Shown here: in pieces, positions 18,512 through 26,155 of the stretch | Layout of the letters: each line of letters starts with the position of its first letter | How positions within the stretch are numbered: the first letter of the stretch is position 1 | Source of the DNA: Bacillota bacterium | GTDB lineage: Bacteria; Bacillota; UBA4882; UBA8346 | NCBI GenBank assembly: GCA_023426245.1 | Contig: JAFABB010000018.1 | Location: 62,001 to 126,000 of the forward strand | Reading direction: 5' to 3' | DNA: 64,000 nt | The notes under the pieces: model-generated | The model's database searches: none | What the model was told of the DNA's origin: nothing | The model's input: only the letters and a program-made list of their open reading frames with translations | Position numbers and translations under genes: made by a program

Positions 18512-18838
18512 ATGTCAAATCGAGTCGCAGTTGCAAGCACCGATGGAAAATATGTGAATGAACATTTTGGCAGGGCCAAACAATTTCTTATCTTTGAACT
18601 CGGGGAAAATGATTATCAATTTTTAGAGCGAAGAGAAAATCAACCTTCATGTCACATAGAAAGTTCCGATGAGAGTGCTCATCTTCAGACGGTTAAATTA
18701 TTAAAGGATTGTAAGGCGGTTTTGGTGGCTCGAATTGGTCCGGCGGCCGAAGAATACTTATTGCAACATGGAATCAAGCCTCTGATTATCCCGGATTTTA
18801 TCGATGAAGCGCTAAAGCAAGCAAAAGAACAGCTCTAA
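18512..18838 (+). CDS. NifX/NifB-C-terminal-like protein (dinitrogenase FeMo-cofactor family)
   Basis: Small soluble protein, 108 residues, matching the Nitro_FeMo-Co fold (PF02579). It opens with RVAVASTDGKYVNEHFGRAKQF, where the DG...V..HFG pattern marks the family, and has CKAVLVARIGPAAEEYL in the middle. In nitrogen fixers such proteins carry Fe-Mo cofactor precursors. In non-fixers they are common single-domain proteins of unclear metal or Fe-S cluster function. No nif genes are visible, so a general Fe-S role is more likely, fitting the isc genes just downstream. Confidence 0.85.
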   Translation: MSNRVAVASTDGKYVNEHFGRAKQFLIFELGENDYQFLERRENQPSCHIESSDESAHLQTVKLLKDCKAVLVARIGPAAEEYLLQHGIKPLIIPDFIDEALKQAKEQL

Positions 18839-18895
18839 CGGTCAAGCAAGAAGAATAAATTTTTAGTTAAAATAGGGATAAAAGTAGAATTAATG

Positions 18896-18943
18896 TTGAT
18901 TATAATACTCGGGTATGCTAATATGAATGTATAGTAAATTACT
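18896..18943 (+). promoter_or_regulatory. Promoter and candidate Rrf2 operator before the IscR-IscS gene
   Basis: TTGATT (18896-18901), 17-nt spacer and TAATAT (18919-18924) form a plausible promoter. Just downstream, AGTAAATTACT (18933-18943) is a perfect odd palindrome placed where bound protein would block initiation. Autoregulation by the Rrf2 domain is the likely use (inference). Confidence 0.6.
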
Positions 18944-18965
18944 CAAGTTTATAGGGAGTGATTGC

Positions 18966-20591
18966 ATGAAGCTATCTACCAAAGGCCGTTATGGTGTGAA
19001 GGCCATGGTGGACTTGGCCATAAACTATGGCGGAGAACCGGTTCCCATGAAGTCGGTGGCTGAAAGGCAAAATATATCGGAACAGTATTTGGAGCAACTT
19101 TTTTCTCAGCTTCGTAAAGCGGGCCTTATTCAAAGCGTCCGCGGCGCCTTGGGCGGTTACGTATTGAGCAGGCCTCCGGCTGAGATTTCGGTAAACGATA
19201 TCATGAGCGTGCTTGAGGGTTCGGTGGAGATTTCCGATTGCATTGATGAAACCAACTGTAGCAATATGGATTGTTGCGCCACCCGGCTCTTGTGGGTACG
19301 GATGAAGGAAAGCATCGATCAGGTGTTGATATCGACGACTCTGGCAGATATGGTTGATGATTACGAAAGATTGAAAGAGAATCGAGAGGGTATAAAAATG
19401 GATAAAAACAAAGTATATATGGACTATGCCGCAACCACTTATATTAAACCGGAAGTTGTTGCGGAGATGGCGCCTTTTACCCAGGAATATTTCGGGAATC
19501 CGTCTTCGATTTACTCCCTGTCCCGCGAGACTCAAATGGGGATTGATAAAGCCCGTGAAAGGGTTGCCAAGGTTTTGAATGCGGGAAAGGATGAGATTTA
19601 TTTTACCGGCGGTGGTTCGGAGGCTGATAATTGGGCCTTAAAGGGTGTCGCTTTTGCCCACAAACAACGCGGTAATCACATCATTACCACCAAGATTGAA
19701 CATCATGCCATATTGCATGCTTGTGAATTTTTAGCCAAAAACGGCTTTGAAATTACTTACTTACCGGTCGATTCATACGGTTTTGTCGACCCGGAAGAAT
19801 TAAAACGGGCCATTACCGATAAAACCATTTTGGTATCCGTCATGTTTGCCAACAACGAAATCGGTACCATCGAACCGATTAAGGAAATCGGAGCGATTTG
19901 CCGGGAAAGAAAAATCCTCTTCCATACGGATGCGGTCCAGGCTGTGGGCCATGTCCCGATTGACGTCAAGGATATGAATATCGATTTATTATCCCTGGCC
20001 GCTCATAAGTTTTATGGACCCAAGGGCGTTGGGGCACTCTATATTCGCAAGGGAGTTAAGATTGAAAACTTAATTCACGGCGGAGGACAGGAACGGGGAC
20101 GCAGAGCCGGAACGGAGAATATCGCCGGAATCGTCGGCCTTGGTAAAGCGATTGAACTGGCAAATTCCGAGATGGCAGAGGAGGATAAAAAGCTTTTACG
20201 GTTAAAGGAAAAGCTGGTGAATGGTCTCTTACAAATACCTTATACCAAACTCAATGGTCCAACCGATGAACGCCGGCTTTCGGGTAATGTCAATGTTTGT
20301 TTCCACTTTATTGAAGGAGAGTCCATCCTATTACTTCTGGACAGTATGGGTATCTGCGCATCCAGCGGCAGCGCTTGTACATCGGGTTCCTTAGACCCTT
20401 CCCATGTACTGGTGGCAATTGGTGTGCCGGTTGAAATTGTTCACGGTTCATTACGGCTGACGATGGGCAGCGCGACCACGGAAGAAGACGTGGACCGGGT
20501 TCTGGAAGTATTGCCGGGTATTGTGGAACGGTTGCGGGGTATGTCGCCATTATGGCGGGAACATCAAAATAAGGAGATGATTGCACGATGA
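18966..20591 (+). CDS. Fusion of IscR-type Rrf2 regulator and IscS cysteine desulfurase
   Basis: One open frame of 541 residues. Residues 1-~140 are a complete Rrf2/IscR regulator: MKLSTKGRYGVKAMVDLA, the winged-helix segment ending RGALGGYVLSR, and a Cys cluster (SDCIDETNCSNMDCCATR) able to hold a [2Fe-2S] cluster. Residues 145-541 are a complete NifS/IscS: MDYAATT start, HHAIL, the PLP-lysine motif AAHKFYGPKG and the active-site Cys in SSGSACTSGSLDPSH. The join at 19386-19400 has no stop. An in-frame ATG (19398) preceded by AGAGGG could still start free desulfurase. A TAA one frame over at the join (19392 region) means a single-base indel could also explain the fusion. The regulator start is 18966 behind GGGAG. 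IscU follows with a 4-nt overlap. Confidence 0.88.
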   Translation: MKLSTKGRYGVKAMVDLAINYGGEPVPMKSVAERQNISEQYLEQLFSQLRKAGLIQSVRGALGGYVLSRPPAEISVNDIMSVLEGSVEISDCIDETNCSNMDCCATRLLWVRMKESIDQVLISTTLADMVDDYERLKENREGIKMDKNKVYMDYAATTYIKPEVVAEMAPFTQEYFGNPSSIYSLSRETQMGIDKARERVAKVLNAGKDEIYFTGGGSEADNWALKGVAFAHKQRGNHIITTKIEHHAILHACEFLAKNGFEITYLPVDSYGFVDPEELKRAITDKTILVSVMFANNEIGTIEPIKEIGAICRERKILFHTDAVQAVGHVPIDVKDMNIDLLSLAAHKFYGPKGVGALYIRKGVKIENLIHGGGQERGRRAGTENIAGIVGLGKAIELANSEMAEEDKKLLRLKEKLVNGLLQIPYTKLNGPTDERRLSGNVNVCFHFIEGESILLLLDSMGICASSGSACTSGSLDPSHVLVAIGVPVEIVHGSLRLTMGSATTEEDVDRVLEVLPGIVERLRGMSPLWREHQNKEMIAR

Positions 20592-21016
20592 TGTACAGCG
20601 AAAAGGTCATGGAACATTTTATGAATCCAAGAAATGTTGGGGAAATATCTGATGCCAACGGAATCGGGGAAGTGGGAAACCCGGTTTGCGGTGATATCAT
20701 GAAAATTTTTTTGAAAATAAAAGATAACCGGATTGAAGATGTTAAGTTTAAAACCTTCGGATGCGGTTCGGCCATTGCCTCGTCAAGCATGGCCACGGAA
20801 TTAATTAAGGGTAAGACCCTTGAGGAAGCTTGGGAATTGACCAATAAAGCGGTTGCTGAAGCATTGGACGGGCTACCGCCTGTCAAGATGCACTGTTCGG
20901 TCCTGGCTGAAGATGCCGTTCACAAGGCTATCAACAATTACCGGACTTCAGTTGGCCTTGAACCGTGGGATTTCAAAGAGCACGAAGATATTCACGAAAA
21001 GGTTCATGGTGAGTGA
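20588..21016 (+). CDS. iscU: Fe-S cluster scaffold protein, IscU/NifU N-terminal type
   Basis: Scaffold on which the desulfurase builds [2Fe-2S] clusters, 142 residues. The three ligand cysteines are present: NPVCGD with its Asp, KTFGCGSAIASSS and PPVKMHCS. The start ATG overlaps the desulfurase stop by 4 nt (ATGA), with AAGGAG upstream inside that gene, so synthesis is coupled. This two-gene iscS-iscU order with an Rrf2 regulator is common in Clostridia-like Bacillota. The symbol could also be nifU, as the N-terminal domain alone does not decide. Confidence 0.93.
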   Translation: MMYSEKVMEHFMNPRNVGEISDANGIGEVGNPVCGDIMKIFLKIKDNRIEDVKFKTFGCGSAIASSSMATELIKGKTLEEAWELTNKAVAEALDGLPPVKMHCSVLAEDAVHKAINNYRTSVGLEPWDFKEHEDIHEKVHGE

Positions 21017-21049
21017 GTCTTAAAACGAATAACCTCCCGCCAAGGCGTT

Positions 21050-21189
21050 GGGGCTGTCTCAAAAGAAAATTCGCGCCCACGGGCATGATAAAGCTCGTAC
21101 ATGCGAGAAATACAATATGGAAACAAACTGATTCGAAGAAGTCTATAGGATATTTTTTATTGATGTTTTAATATTTTTTGGACAGCCCC
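21050..21189. mobile_element. Candidate 140-bp MITE-like element
   Basis: GGGGCTGTC (21050-21058) and GACAGCCCC (21181-21189) are perfect 9-bp inverted ends, extendable imperfectly through a following A-rich tract. The 140-bp interior has no gene. No clear target-site duplication is visible. A GGGGCTGTCTC core also appears in the terminator at 31824, so a large hairpin terminator origin is an alternative. Confidence 0.4.
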
Positions 21190-21312
21190 GCAGGCGCAGA
21201 GAAAAGGCGGATATGGGGGGTTCATCGATGCTCTACCTTATGCCTGCGCCATCTTGATGACGACGTTTTGCATGAGAATAAAACGGAATAGTTTGATCCT
21301 TCCGGCTACTTC

Positions 21313-21723
21313 TTAATGAATATCCCGCTCATTGAGATATGTCGCATACTTTTTATCGGTCTGCATAATATGGTTGATGAGCCAATTTTTTAAGAAATCA
21401 AGCATCTCATCGTTTAGCGACATATTATCGGCGTGAAACTCTTGAATAAAATTATTGACTTTTATAACAAAATTGGCATGTTCATTTTTTTGGGTTTCTA
21501 CTTCAGGATAATTGTTTTCTCGTAACACCATGATTTCATCGGCAAAATGATTTTTGGTATAGTCACTCAGCTGGGTAAGGATATTTAAAATGACTCCTTT
21601 TCCGGCATGATTCTTTTTGGCATCAAAAACTTCGTTGATGATTTCAACTAATTTTTGGTGCTGTTCGTCAAATTTCCGGACATTAACGGTATACTTATCT
21701 TGCTGCCATTTAATATATTCCAT
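21313..21723 (-). CDS. Bacteriohemerythrin, with one iron ligand changed
   Basis: Soluble four-helix protein of 136 residues that normally binds O2 at a diiron site. Ligand positions seen are H22 (FDEQHQKL), H59 and E63 (HFADE), H82 (NEHANF), H118 and D123 (NHIMQTD). In the usual HxxxH pair before the third helix the first His is Gln (ETQKNEH, residue 78). The gene is convergent to iscU. AGGTG precedes the ATG on the minus strand. It may act in O2 sensing, storage or delivery to microaerobic enzymes; loss of one ligand could alter or abolish O2 binding. Confidence 0.88.
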   Translation of the reverse strand: MEYIKWQQDKYTVNVRKFDEQHQKLVEIINEVFDAKKNHAGKGVILNILTQLSDYTKNHFADEIMVLRENNYPEVETQKNEHANFVIKVNNFIQEFHADNMSLNDEMLDFLKNWLINHIMQTDKKYATYLNERDIH

Positions 21724-21883
21724 TTTTCACCTGCCGATGAGTGGTTGGTAAATATTTCTTCATGCTACTTTATTCTTCTTTAGGGCGAAAACCTCCTTCT
21801 TTTTCATTCCTAAATAAAACAACCAACAATATTATTTAAATCCCTGTCGGGAATTCATGTTTCTGCAGAAAAAACATAAAAAC

Positions 21884-22093
21884 GAGGGGAGAAATGATTT
21901 TACGGACCAGCAAAACAATATTGTGAATGGGAGAAATCATTTTGTTCCTCGGAAAAACAATATTGCAGATGGGAGAGATGATTCTGCGGATCGGCCAGAC
22001 GATTTTGTTGATGGGAAAAACCATTTTGCAAATCAGTAAAATAACATTGCGGATGGGAGAAACGATTTTGTCGCTCTGCAAAGTCATTTTACA
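21884..22093. repeat. Ten tandem copies of a degenerate 21-bp repeat
   Basis: Ten exact 21-nt units (21884, 21905, 21926 and so on to 22073-22093). Even units resemble GATGGGAGAAACGATTTTGT, odd ones diverge, giving a 42-bp higher-order period. Read on the plus strand from ATG 21927, the units translate to MGETIL- and GKTILQ-like heptads. Many differences fall at third codon positions (GAA/GAG, TTG/CTG/TTA, ATT/ATA). A TGA at 21924-21926 interrupts the same frame upstream. This is not CRISPR: there are no unique spacers. It looks like the remains of a gene for a heptad-repeat protein. Confidence 0.8.
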
Positions 22094-22154
22094 GATGCTC
22101 CTAAACAACCGGATGGTTTATCGAAATGGGATCGGAAAACACCAAAACGAGTGA
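21927..22154 (+). pseudogene. Possible remnant of a heptad-repeat coding region
   Basis: A 75-codon frame beginning MGEIILF LGKTILQ and ending LLNNRMVYRNGIGKHQNE. The repeat frame continues upstream of the start across a stop codon with the same motif (GEMILR, SKTIL), and no good ribosome binding site precedes 21927. The protein would be amphipathic and coiled-coil-like. Synonymous-type variation suggests it was once translated. Current expression is doubtful. Confidence 0.35.
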
Positions 22155-22620
22155 AAACCCCAATTTCCACAGAGGACCTAGCAAGCAAGGAGAAGAGCGA
22201 AAACCGGCTAAGAAATCCGAGATTTTAATCTTTTCTCGCGCGCGCACCTTTTCCATGGACACTGGATACTTTTTTATCATGTTGTGATGGGGGATATGGG
22301 GGGTTCTTGAATATAAGAAAGAATAGGATGGAATATTTTGCTATCCTTTTTTTATACATTATATTATACATGATCTTACAAATCTTAGCAATCCTTCCAT
22401 GGATATATATTGTGAAGACCAATACGGGATTTGGATTTGAGTGGAATGAGGATAGGAGAAAATATTTCAACGCTAAAAAAAGGATCAATATTTGGAGAAA
22501 TACCCGCTCATTCAAAAGTTGTTTTACATTTTTCGATGATAATCGAATATGTGGTTGAAAAATAACATGGATTAATATATAATTATATTAATAATTTATA
22601 TAATTGATTAAGGTGAGCGC
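22155..22620. other. Intergenic region, AT-rich, with a doubtful small ORF
   Basis: A frame at 22328-22558 on the plus strand would encode ~76 residues with one hydrophobic helix, but its ribosome binding site is poor and composition is biased. The 15-nt sequence GGATATGGGGGGTTC at 22292-22306 also occurs at 21209-21223. The last 60 bases before 22621 are almost pure A/T and probably hold the promoter of the next gene. Confidence 0.4.
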
Positions 22621-23286
22621 ATGTTAAATCTTCAACCGATCCATCAAGCCATTATCGAACTTCAAAACGAATTTCAACAAAATCCTTCTTTGTTCTTTAC
22701 GGAACAGGATTTAGCCGGCCGATGTTACGCCCTTGTCCAAAACGCCCTGCAATATAGGACTGTTACCGGTAAAGACAACCGATTGTTTCATTTGGTCCAT
22801 CTTGACTATCCGACGCCATTCCGCTGCGATACGGCCAATAAAGAATGCGATTATAAAAACGAGGATGACCCCACACCCAATGGAAATAAGTATCAGCGCG
22901 GTCATTATGATTTGGTTGTTTTGAATCCGGCTTTTCTGAAAGAATCCACTTACGAACTGGCAAAAGGCCAAACCTATGAACTATTGAGACGGGAGCTGCC
23001 GGCGATACTTTATCAAACCCAGGAACCGGTAATTTTGTTGGGACTGGAATTTGAGCTTAACCGGGTTCCCTTTTCATCCCAACAGCAAGCTCGAAATTGG
23101 TGTGACTGGGTACTTCGGAATTATCAAAAGCTATTAAACTCGGAGACCTGGGAGTATATGCCCTTTATGAAAGAATATCGAATGTTGGTATTCGATGGAG
23201 CTGGAGAGAGTGAATATGCTGAATTTTTAAAAAAGGCATTTCAAAGCTATGAGGGGTTAGAATATATATCTATAGGCTCAGCTTAA
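22621..23286 (+). CDS. Uncharacterised protein, possibly nuclease-fold
   Basis: Soluble protein, 221 residues, not recognised. AAGGTGAG lies 4 nt before the ATG. Visible features are an early acidic segment (FFTEQDLAGRCY, E28), a Cys pair (PFRCD and KECDY), RGHYDLVVLNP with D97, and LLGLEFELNR with E143 and E145. The spacing E...D...ExE on hydrophobic strands resembles PD-(D/E)XK nuclease-like folds, but the final Lys is absent, so any nuclease activity is conjecture. It stands alone between the repeat region and a ferritin-like gene. Confidence 0.75.
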   Translation: MLNLQPIHQAIIELQNEFQQNPSLFFTEQDLAGRCYALVQNALQYRTVTGKDNRLFHLVHLDYPTPFRCDTANKECDYKNEDDPTPNGNKYQRGHYDLVVLNPAFLKESTYELAKGQTYELLRRELPAILYQTQEPVILLGLEFELNRVPFSSQQQARNWCDWVLRNYQKLLNSETWEYMPFMKEYRMLVFDGAGESEYAEFLKKAFQSYEGLEYISIGSA

Positions 23287-23340
23287 GAACGATCCGGAAT
23301 TCTTACAAAGGGTAATTAAAAACTAAGGAGGTTTTTTAAT

Positions 23341-23823
23341 ATGAATGCTTTAGAACTGGCAATGAAAATGGAGCAAGACGGTGAGAGCTTTTACCGGGAA
23401 TTGGCTGAAAAAGCAACAACCCCCGGTTTCCAGGAGATCTTTACTCAACTGGCCAATGACGAAGTTAAGCATTATCAGCTGTTTAAAAGCATGCACCAGG
23501 CTCAGGAATCCTTCAAAGCAACCTCGATCTTAAAATATGCCGGTGATATTTTCAAGCAGATGATTGCCAAGGACGAACTGAAGAATCTGGATACCACCCA
23601 ATTGGAATTATATCAAAAGGCCATGGAACTGGAGAAAAAAAGCCAAGTTTTTTATCTGGCCCACGCCGGTGAAGGTGTGGATAAAAATCAAAGGGAATTG
23701 TTTCAAAAAATTGCCGCTGAAGAAGAAAAACATTATTTTTTGCTTCATAATATTTATGAATTGGTTTTGCGGCCGCAGACTTGGGTTGAAAACGGAGAGT
23801 TTGTCCATTTGGATGAGTATTGA
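23341..23823 (+). CDS. Rubrerythrin-like ferritin-family diiron protein
   Basis: Soluble helical protein, 160 residues, ferritin-like (rubrerythrin domain) without the C-terminal rubredoxin centre. Diiron ligands are visible as E in GESFYREL, E and H in ANDEVKHYQ, E in MELEKKSQVFY and EEEKHYFLL. It has a perfect ribosome binding site (AAGGAGG). In anaerobes such proteins reduce peroxide or handle iron. Proximity to the bacteriohemerythrin and FprA genes supports an oxidative-stress role. An electron donor is not encoded next to it. Confidence 0.88.
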   Translation: MNALELAMKMEQDGESFYRELAEKATTPGFQEIFTQLANDEVKHYQLFKSMHQAQESFKATSILKYAGDIFKQMIAKDELKNLDTTQLELYQKAMELEKKSQVFYLAHAGEGVDKNQRELFQKIAAEEEKHYFLLHNIYELVLRPQTWVENGEFVHLDEY

Positions 23824-24076
23824 TCTTTAAGCAATCGCTCCGAAAGAGGTAATCCCCATGACTTTGCAAGTATCAACATCTACCCGGCTTTCCGTAACTC
23901 CCTCAGGAACCGGAACCTAGCCGGGATGATGTTTTTTTATCCGCAGATTACGGGAAGTCGGCAAGAACACCTGTATTAGCTGTTCAGCTCATCCAACAAC
24001 AGAAGAACCGGCATGTAACGTCATGAAGGCATCCCGCTATTCCATCTGAAAAATCTGTTAAATCTACAGACAAGCC
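23824..24076. other. Intergenic region with no recognised gene
   Basis: About 250 bases. A short CCGG-N7-CCGG hairpin near 23910-23925 followed by a T-run at about 23933-23938 could be a weak terminator for the rubrerythrin-like gene. Nothing else is apparent before the fprA promoter. Confidence 0.35.
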
Positions 24077-24126
24077 TTGGAAAAATCTGCTGATTGTGTT
24101 ACAATTACCAATTAAAACAATGTTTT
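24077..24126 (+). promoter_or_regulatory. Promoter and palindromic operator of the FprA gene
   Basis: TTGGAA (24077-24082), 17-nt spacer, TACAAT (24100-24105). The odd palindrome AAAACA-A-TGTTTT (24114-24126) covers the predicted start site and is a good candidate repressor site, perhaps for a redox-responsive regulator. Confidence 0.65.
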
Positions 24127-24165
24127 GTACTGTAGAGTCGGATAAGATATTAAGGAGGGACTGTC

Positions 24166-25383
24166 ATGCACTGTGTACAAGAAGTTACATCCCAAATATT
24201 TTGGGTGGGCGGCAGTGACCGGAGACTGGAAAGATTTGAGAACATGTTTCCCTTACCCAATGGAGTCGCATATAATTCCTATGTAATCCTGGATCAAAAA
24301 ACAGCGCTTATGGATACGGTGGATAGCGCCATCAGCGCGCTGTTTCTGGAAAATATAACCCATGTGCTCAATGGACGCCAGCTTGATTATTTAGTGATAA
24401 ACCATGTGGAACCCGATCATTGCGCCAATATCGAAGAATTGGTCCGGCGGTATCCGGGTGTCAAAATAGTCGGGAATAAGAAAACCCATCAGTTTATTGA
24501 ACAGTTTTATCAATGTCCTCTCAAAAACAATTTTTATGCCGTTGAAGAAGGCGATGAACTTAACTTAGGCCGCCATACCTTGAAATTTTATTTCGCGCCC
24601 ATGGTTCATTGGCCGGAAGTCATGCTCAGCTACGAAGGAACGGAGAAAATTCTTTTTTCCGCTGATGCTTTTGGAACCTTTGGCGCCATAAACGGAAATT
24701 TATTCAGTGATCAAAGCGACTTCGAAAATCTGTACCTGGAGGAAGCCCGGCGCTATTACGCCAACATCGTCGGTAAATATGGTCTGCAAGTACAAGCCGC
24801 TCTGAAAAAATTGAGCGGGGCGGAGATCCGGATGATTTGCCCGTTGCATGGACCGGTATGGCGTTCTAATTTATCCTATATCCTGGACAAGTATGACCAT
24901 TGGAGCAAATATCTTCCGGAAAAAAGCGGAGTCGTGCTGGCTTACGGATCGATGTACGGTAATACCGCTAATGTAATGAACCTGCTGGCAACCAAGTTAT
25001 CTCAAAAAGGGGTTTCGGACATCCGGATGTACGATGTGTCGAAAACCCATCCGTCTTATATTATTGCCGATGCCTGGAAATACAGCCATCTGGTGTTCGG
25101 CTCCCCCACGTATAATATGGGCTTATACTTTGTGATGGACGCTTTGCTCCGGGATATGGCCGGACTGCAATTGCAAAACCGTAAGGTAGCGTTAATCGGT
25201 AATTATACTTGGGCTCCTTCCGCGGTGATTAAAGCAATGCGCGGTTTATTGGAAAGCATGAAAAACATGGAGCTTATCGGGGAACCATTGGAAATTAATT
25301 CGGCGATGAAACCTGAGCAAGAGCCGGCTTTGGATGAACTGGCCGGGGCTATTGCCGCCTCAATAAAGAATTTCAATTCCTAG
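24166..25383 (+). CDS. fprA: A-type flavodiiron protein (FprA family)
   Basis: Cytoplasmic enzyme that reduces O2 to water and/or NO to N2O, 405 residues. The N-terminal metallo-beta-lactamase-like domain (1-~250) keeps the diiron ligands: HVEPDH, H in MVHWPEV, D in FSADAFGTFG and H in CPLHGPVW. The C-terminal flavodoxin domain (~255-405) has the FMN loop YGSMYGNTANV and SPTYNMGLYF. TAAGGAGGG precedes the ATG. The gene is monocistronic, with its own promoter and a strong terminator at 25422. It fits with the neighbouring diiron stress proteins. Confidence 0.95.
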   Translation: MHCVQEVTSQIFWVGGSDRRLERFENMFPLPNGVAYNSYVILDQKTALMDTVDSAISALFLENITHVLNGRQLDYLVINHVEPDHCANIEELVRRYPGVKIVGNKKTHQFIEQFYQCPLKNNFYAVEEGDELNLGRHTLKFYFAPMVHWPEVMLSYEGTEKILFSADAFGTFGAINGNLFSDQSDFENLYLEEARRYYANIVGKYGLQVQAALKKLSGAEIRMICPLHGPVWRSNLSYILDKYDHWSKYLPEKSGVVLAYGSMYGNTANVMNLLATKLSQKGVSDIRMYDVSKTHPSYIIADAWKYSHLVFGSPTYNMGLYFVMDALLRDMAGLQLQNRKVALIGNYTWAPSAVIKAMRGLLESMKNMELIGEPLEINSAMKPEQEPALDELAGAIAASIKNFNS

Positions 25384-25421
25384 TACCTGGAATGTGCCGG
25401 AACCATAGCGGAGCACTCTTG

Positions 25422-25453
25422 AACCGGTAATGATTTTACCGGTTTATTTTTTT
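25422..25453 (+). terminator. Intrinsic terminator after fprA
   Basis: AACCGGTAA (25422-25430) pairs perfectly with TTACCGGTT (25436-25444) around a 5-nt loop, followed by TATTTTTTT. Confidence 0.93.
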
Positions 25454-25571
25454 AGTACCATGGGATGAACAATAGGAAAATCACGGGAAAATAGAGAACT
25501 TAATCGTATAGAAATCGAGTTCATCTTCATAGCTTGAAAGATGAAATTTCATACCGGGGGGAAAGCGGAAA

Positions 25572-25979
25572 ATGGTTCAATCGATTATTCATATCGCTTT
25601 GGTTGTGAAAGATTATGACGAGGCCATCGAGTTTTATACGAAGAAACTTAATTTCACATTGATGGAAGATACCTACCAGCCCGAGCAGGACAAACGGTGG
25701 GTTGTGGTCTCACCCCCCGGATCGGTCGGCACAACGTTATTGCTCGCCAGAGCGTCCAAACCTGAACAGGAGCAGTTTATTGGCAATCAGGCCGGCGGGA
25801 GGGTTTTTCTCTTTCTGAATACGGATGATTTTTGGAGAGATTATCACGAGATGATCGCCAAGGGGATAGAATTTGTCAGGGAACCCAAAGATCAGTCCTA
25901 TGGAATGGTGGCCGTATTTAAAGATTTGTACGGCAATCTGTGGGACTTGGTCCAGCTGAAAGCCGAGATCACCCTCTGA
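25572..25979 (+). CDS. VOC-family (glyoxalase/bleomycin-resistance fold) protein
   Basis: Small soluble protein, 135 residues, of the vicinal-oxygen-chelate fold. It begins IIHIALVVKDYDEAIEFYTK with the first metal-ligand His position, and ends AVFKDLYGNLWDLVQ with the FxDxxGNxWxL motif typical of the family. A GGGGGG-rich site precedes the ATG. Members include glyoxalases, dioxygenases and resistance proteins. The short sequence does not allow a substrate call. It sits between two strong terminators, so it is transcribed alone. Confidence 0.85.
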   Translation: MVQSIIHIALVVKDYDEAIEFYTKKLNFTLMEDTYQPEQDKRWVVVSPPGSVGTTLLLARASKPEQEQFIGNQAGGRVFLFLNTDDFWRDYHEMIAKGIEFVREPKDQSYGMVAVFKDLYGNLWDLVQLKAEITL

Positions 25980-26104
25980 TGGAACGATGGAGTATGGAGT
26001 AGTCTAAATAGTCAATTAAACAGTCAATATTCGAATTGCAATCCGCAAACAACCTCCTGAACATCACACACCCGGGATAAAGCCAATTTGTTTGAGTTTG
26101 GATA

Positions 26105-26140
26105 TAAAAAACCCTTCGCTTTGCAAAACGAAGGGTTTTT
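26105..26140. terminator. Bidirectional terminator
   Basis: AAAAACCCTTCG and CGAAGGGTTTTT form a perfect stem around TTTGCAAAA-type loop sequence (26105-26140). It serves the VOC gene on the plus strand and the small minus-strand gene ending at 26156. Confidence 0.93.
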
Positions 26141-26155
26141 AAATTATTGGTAACT

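Noticed and set aside
18972..19535. 187-codon open frame on the minus strand inside the regulator-desulfurase gene
   Set aside because: It is entirely antisense to well-recognised domains, has no ribosome binding site and its translation resembles no protein.
20308..20886. 192-codon minus-strand frame over the iscS-iscU junction
   Set aside because: It is a shadow of two certain genes; composition follows their codon pattern.
21884..22093. Tandem repeats considered as a CRISPR array
   Set aside because: The 21-bp units are directly adjacent without unique spacers, and no cas genes are present.
22328..22558. Small membrane-protein frame upstream of the gene at 22621
   Set aside because: Poor ribosome binding site, AT-driven hydrophobicity and no recognisable family; kept only as a note in the intergenic entry.
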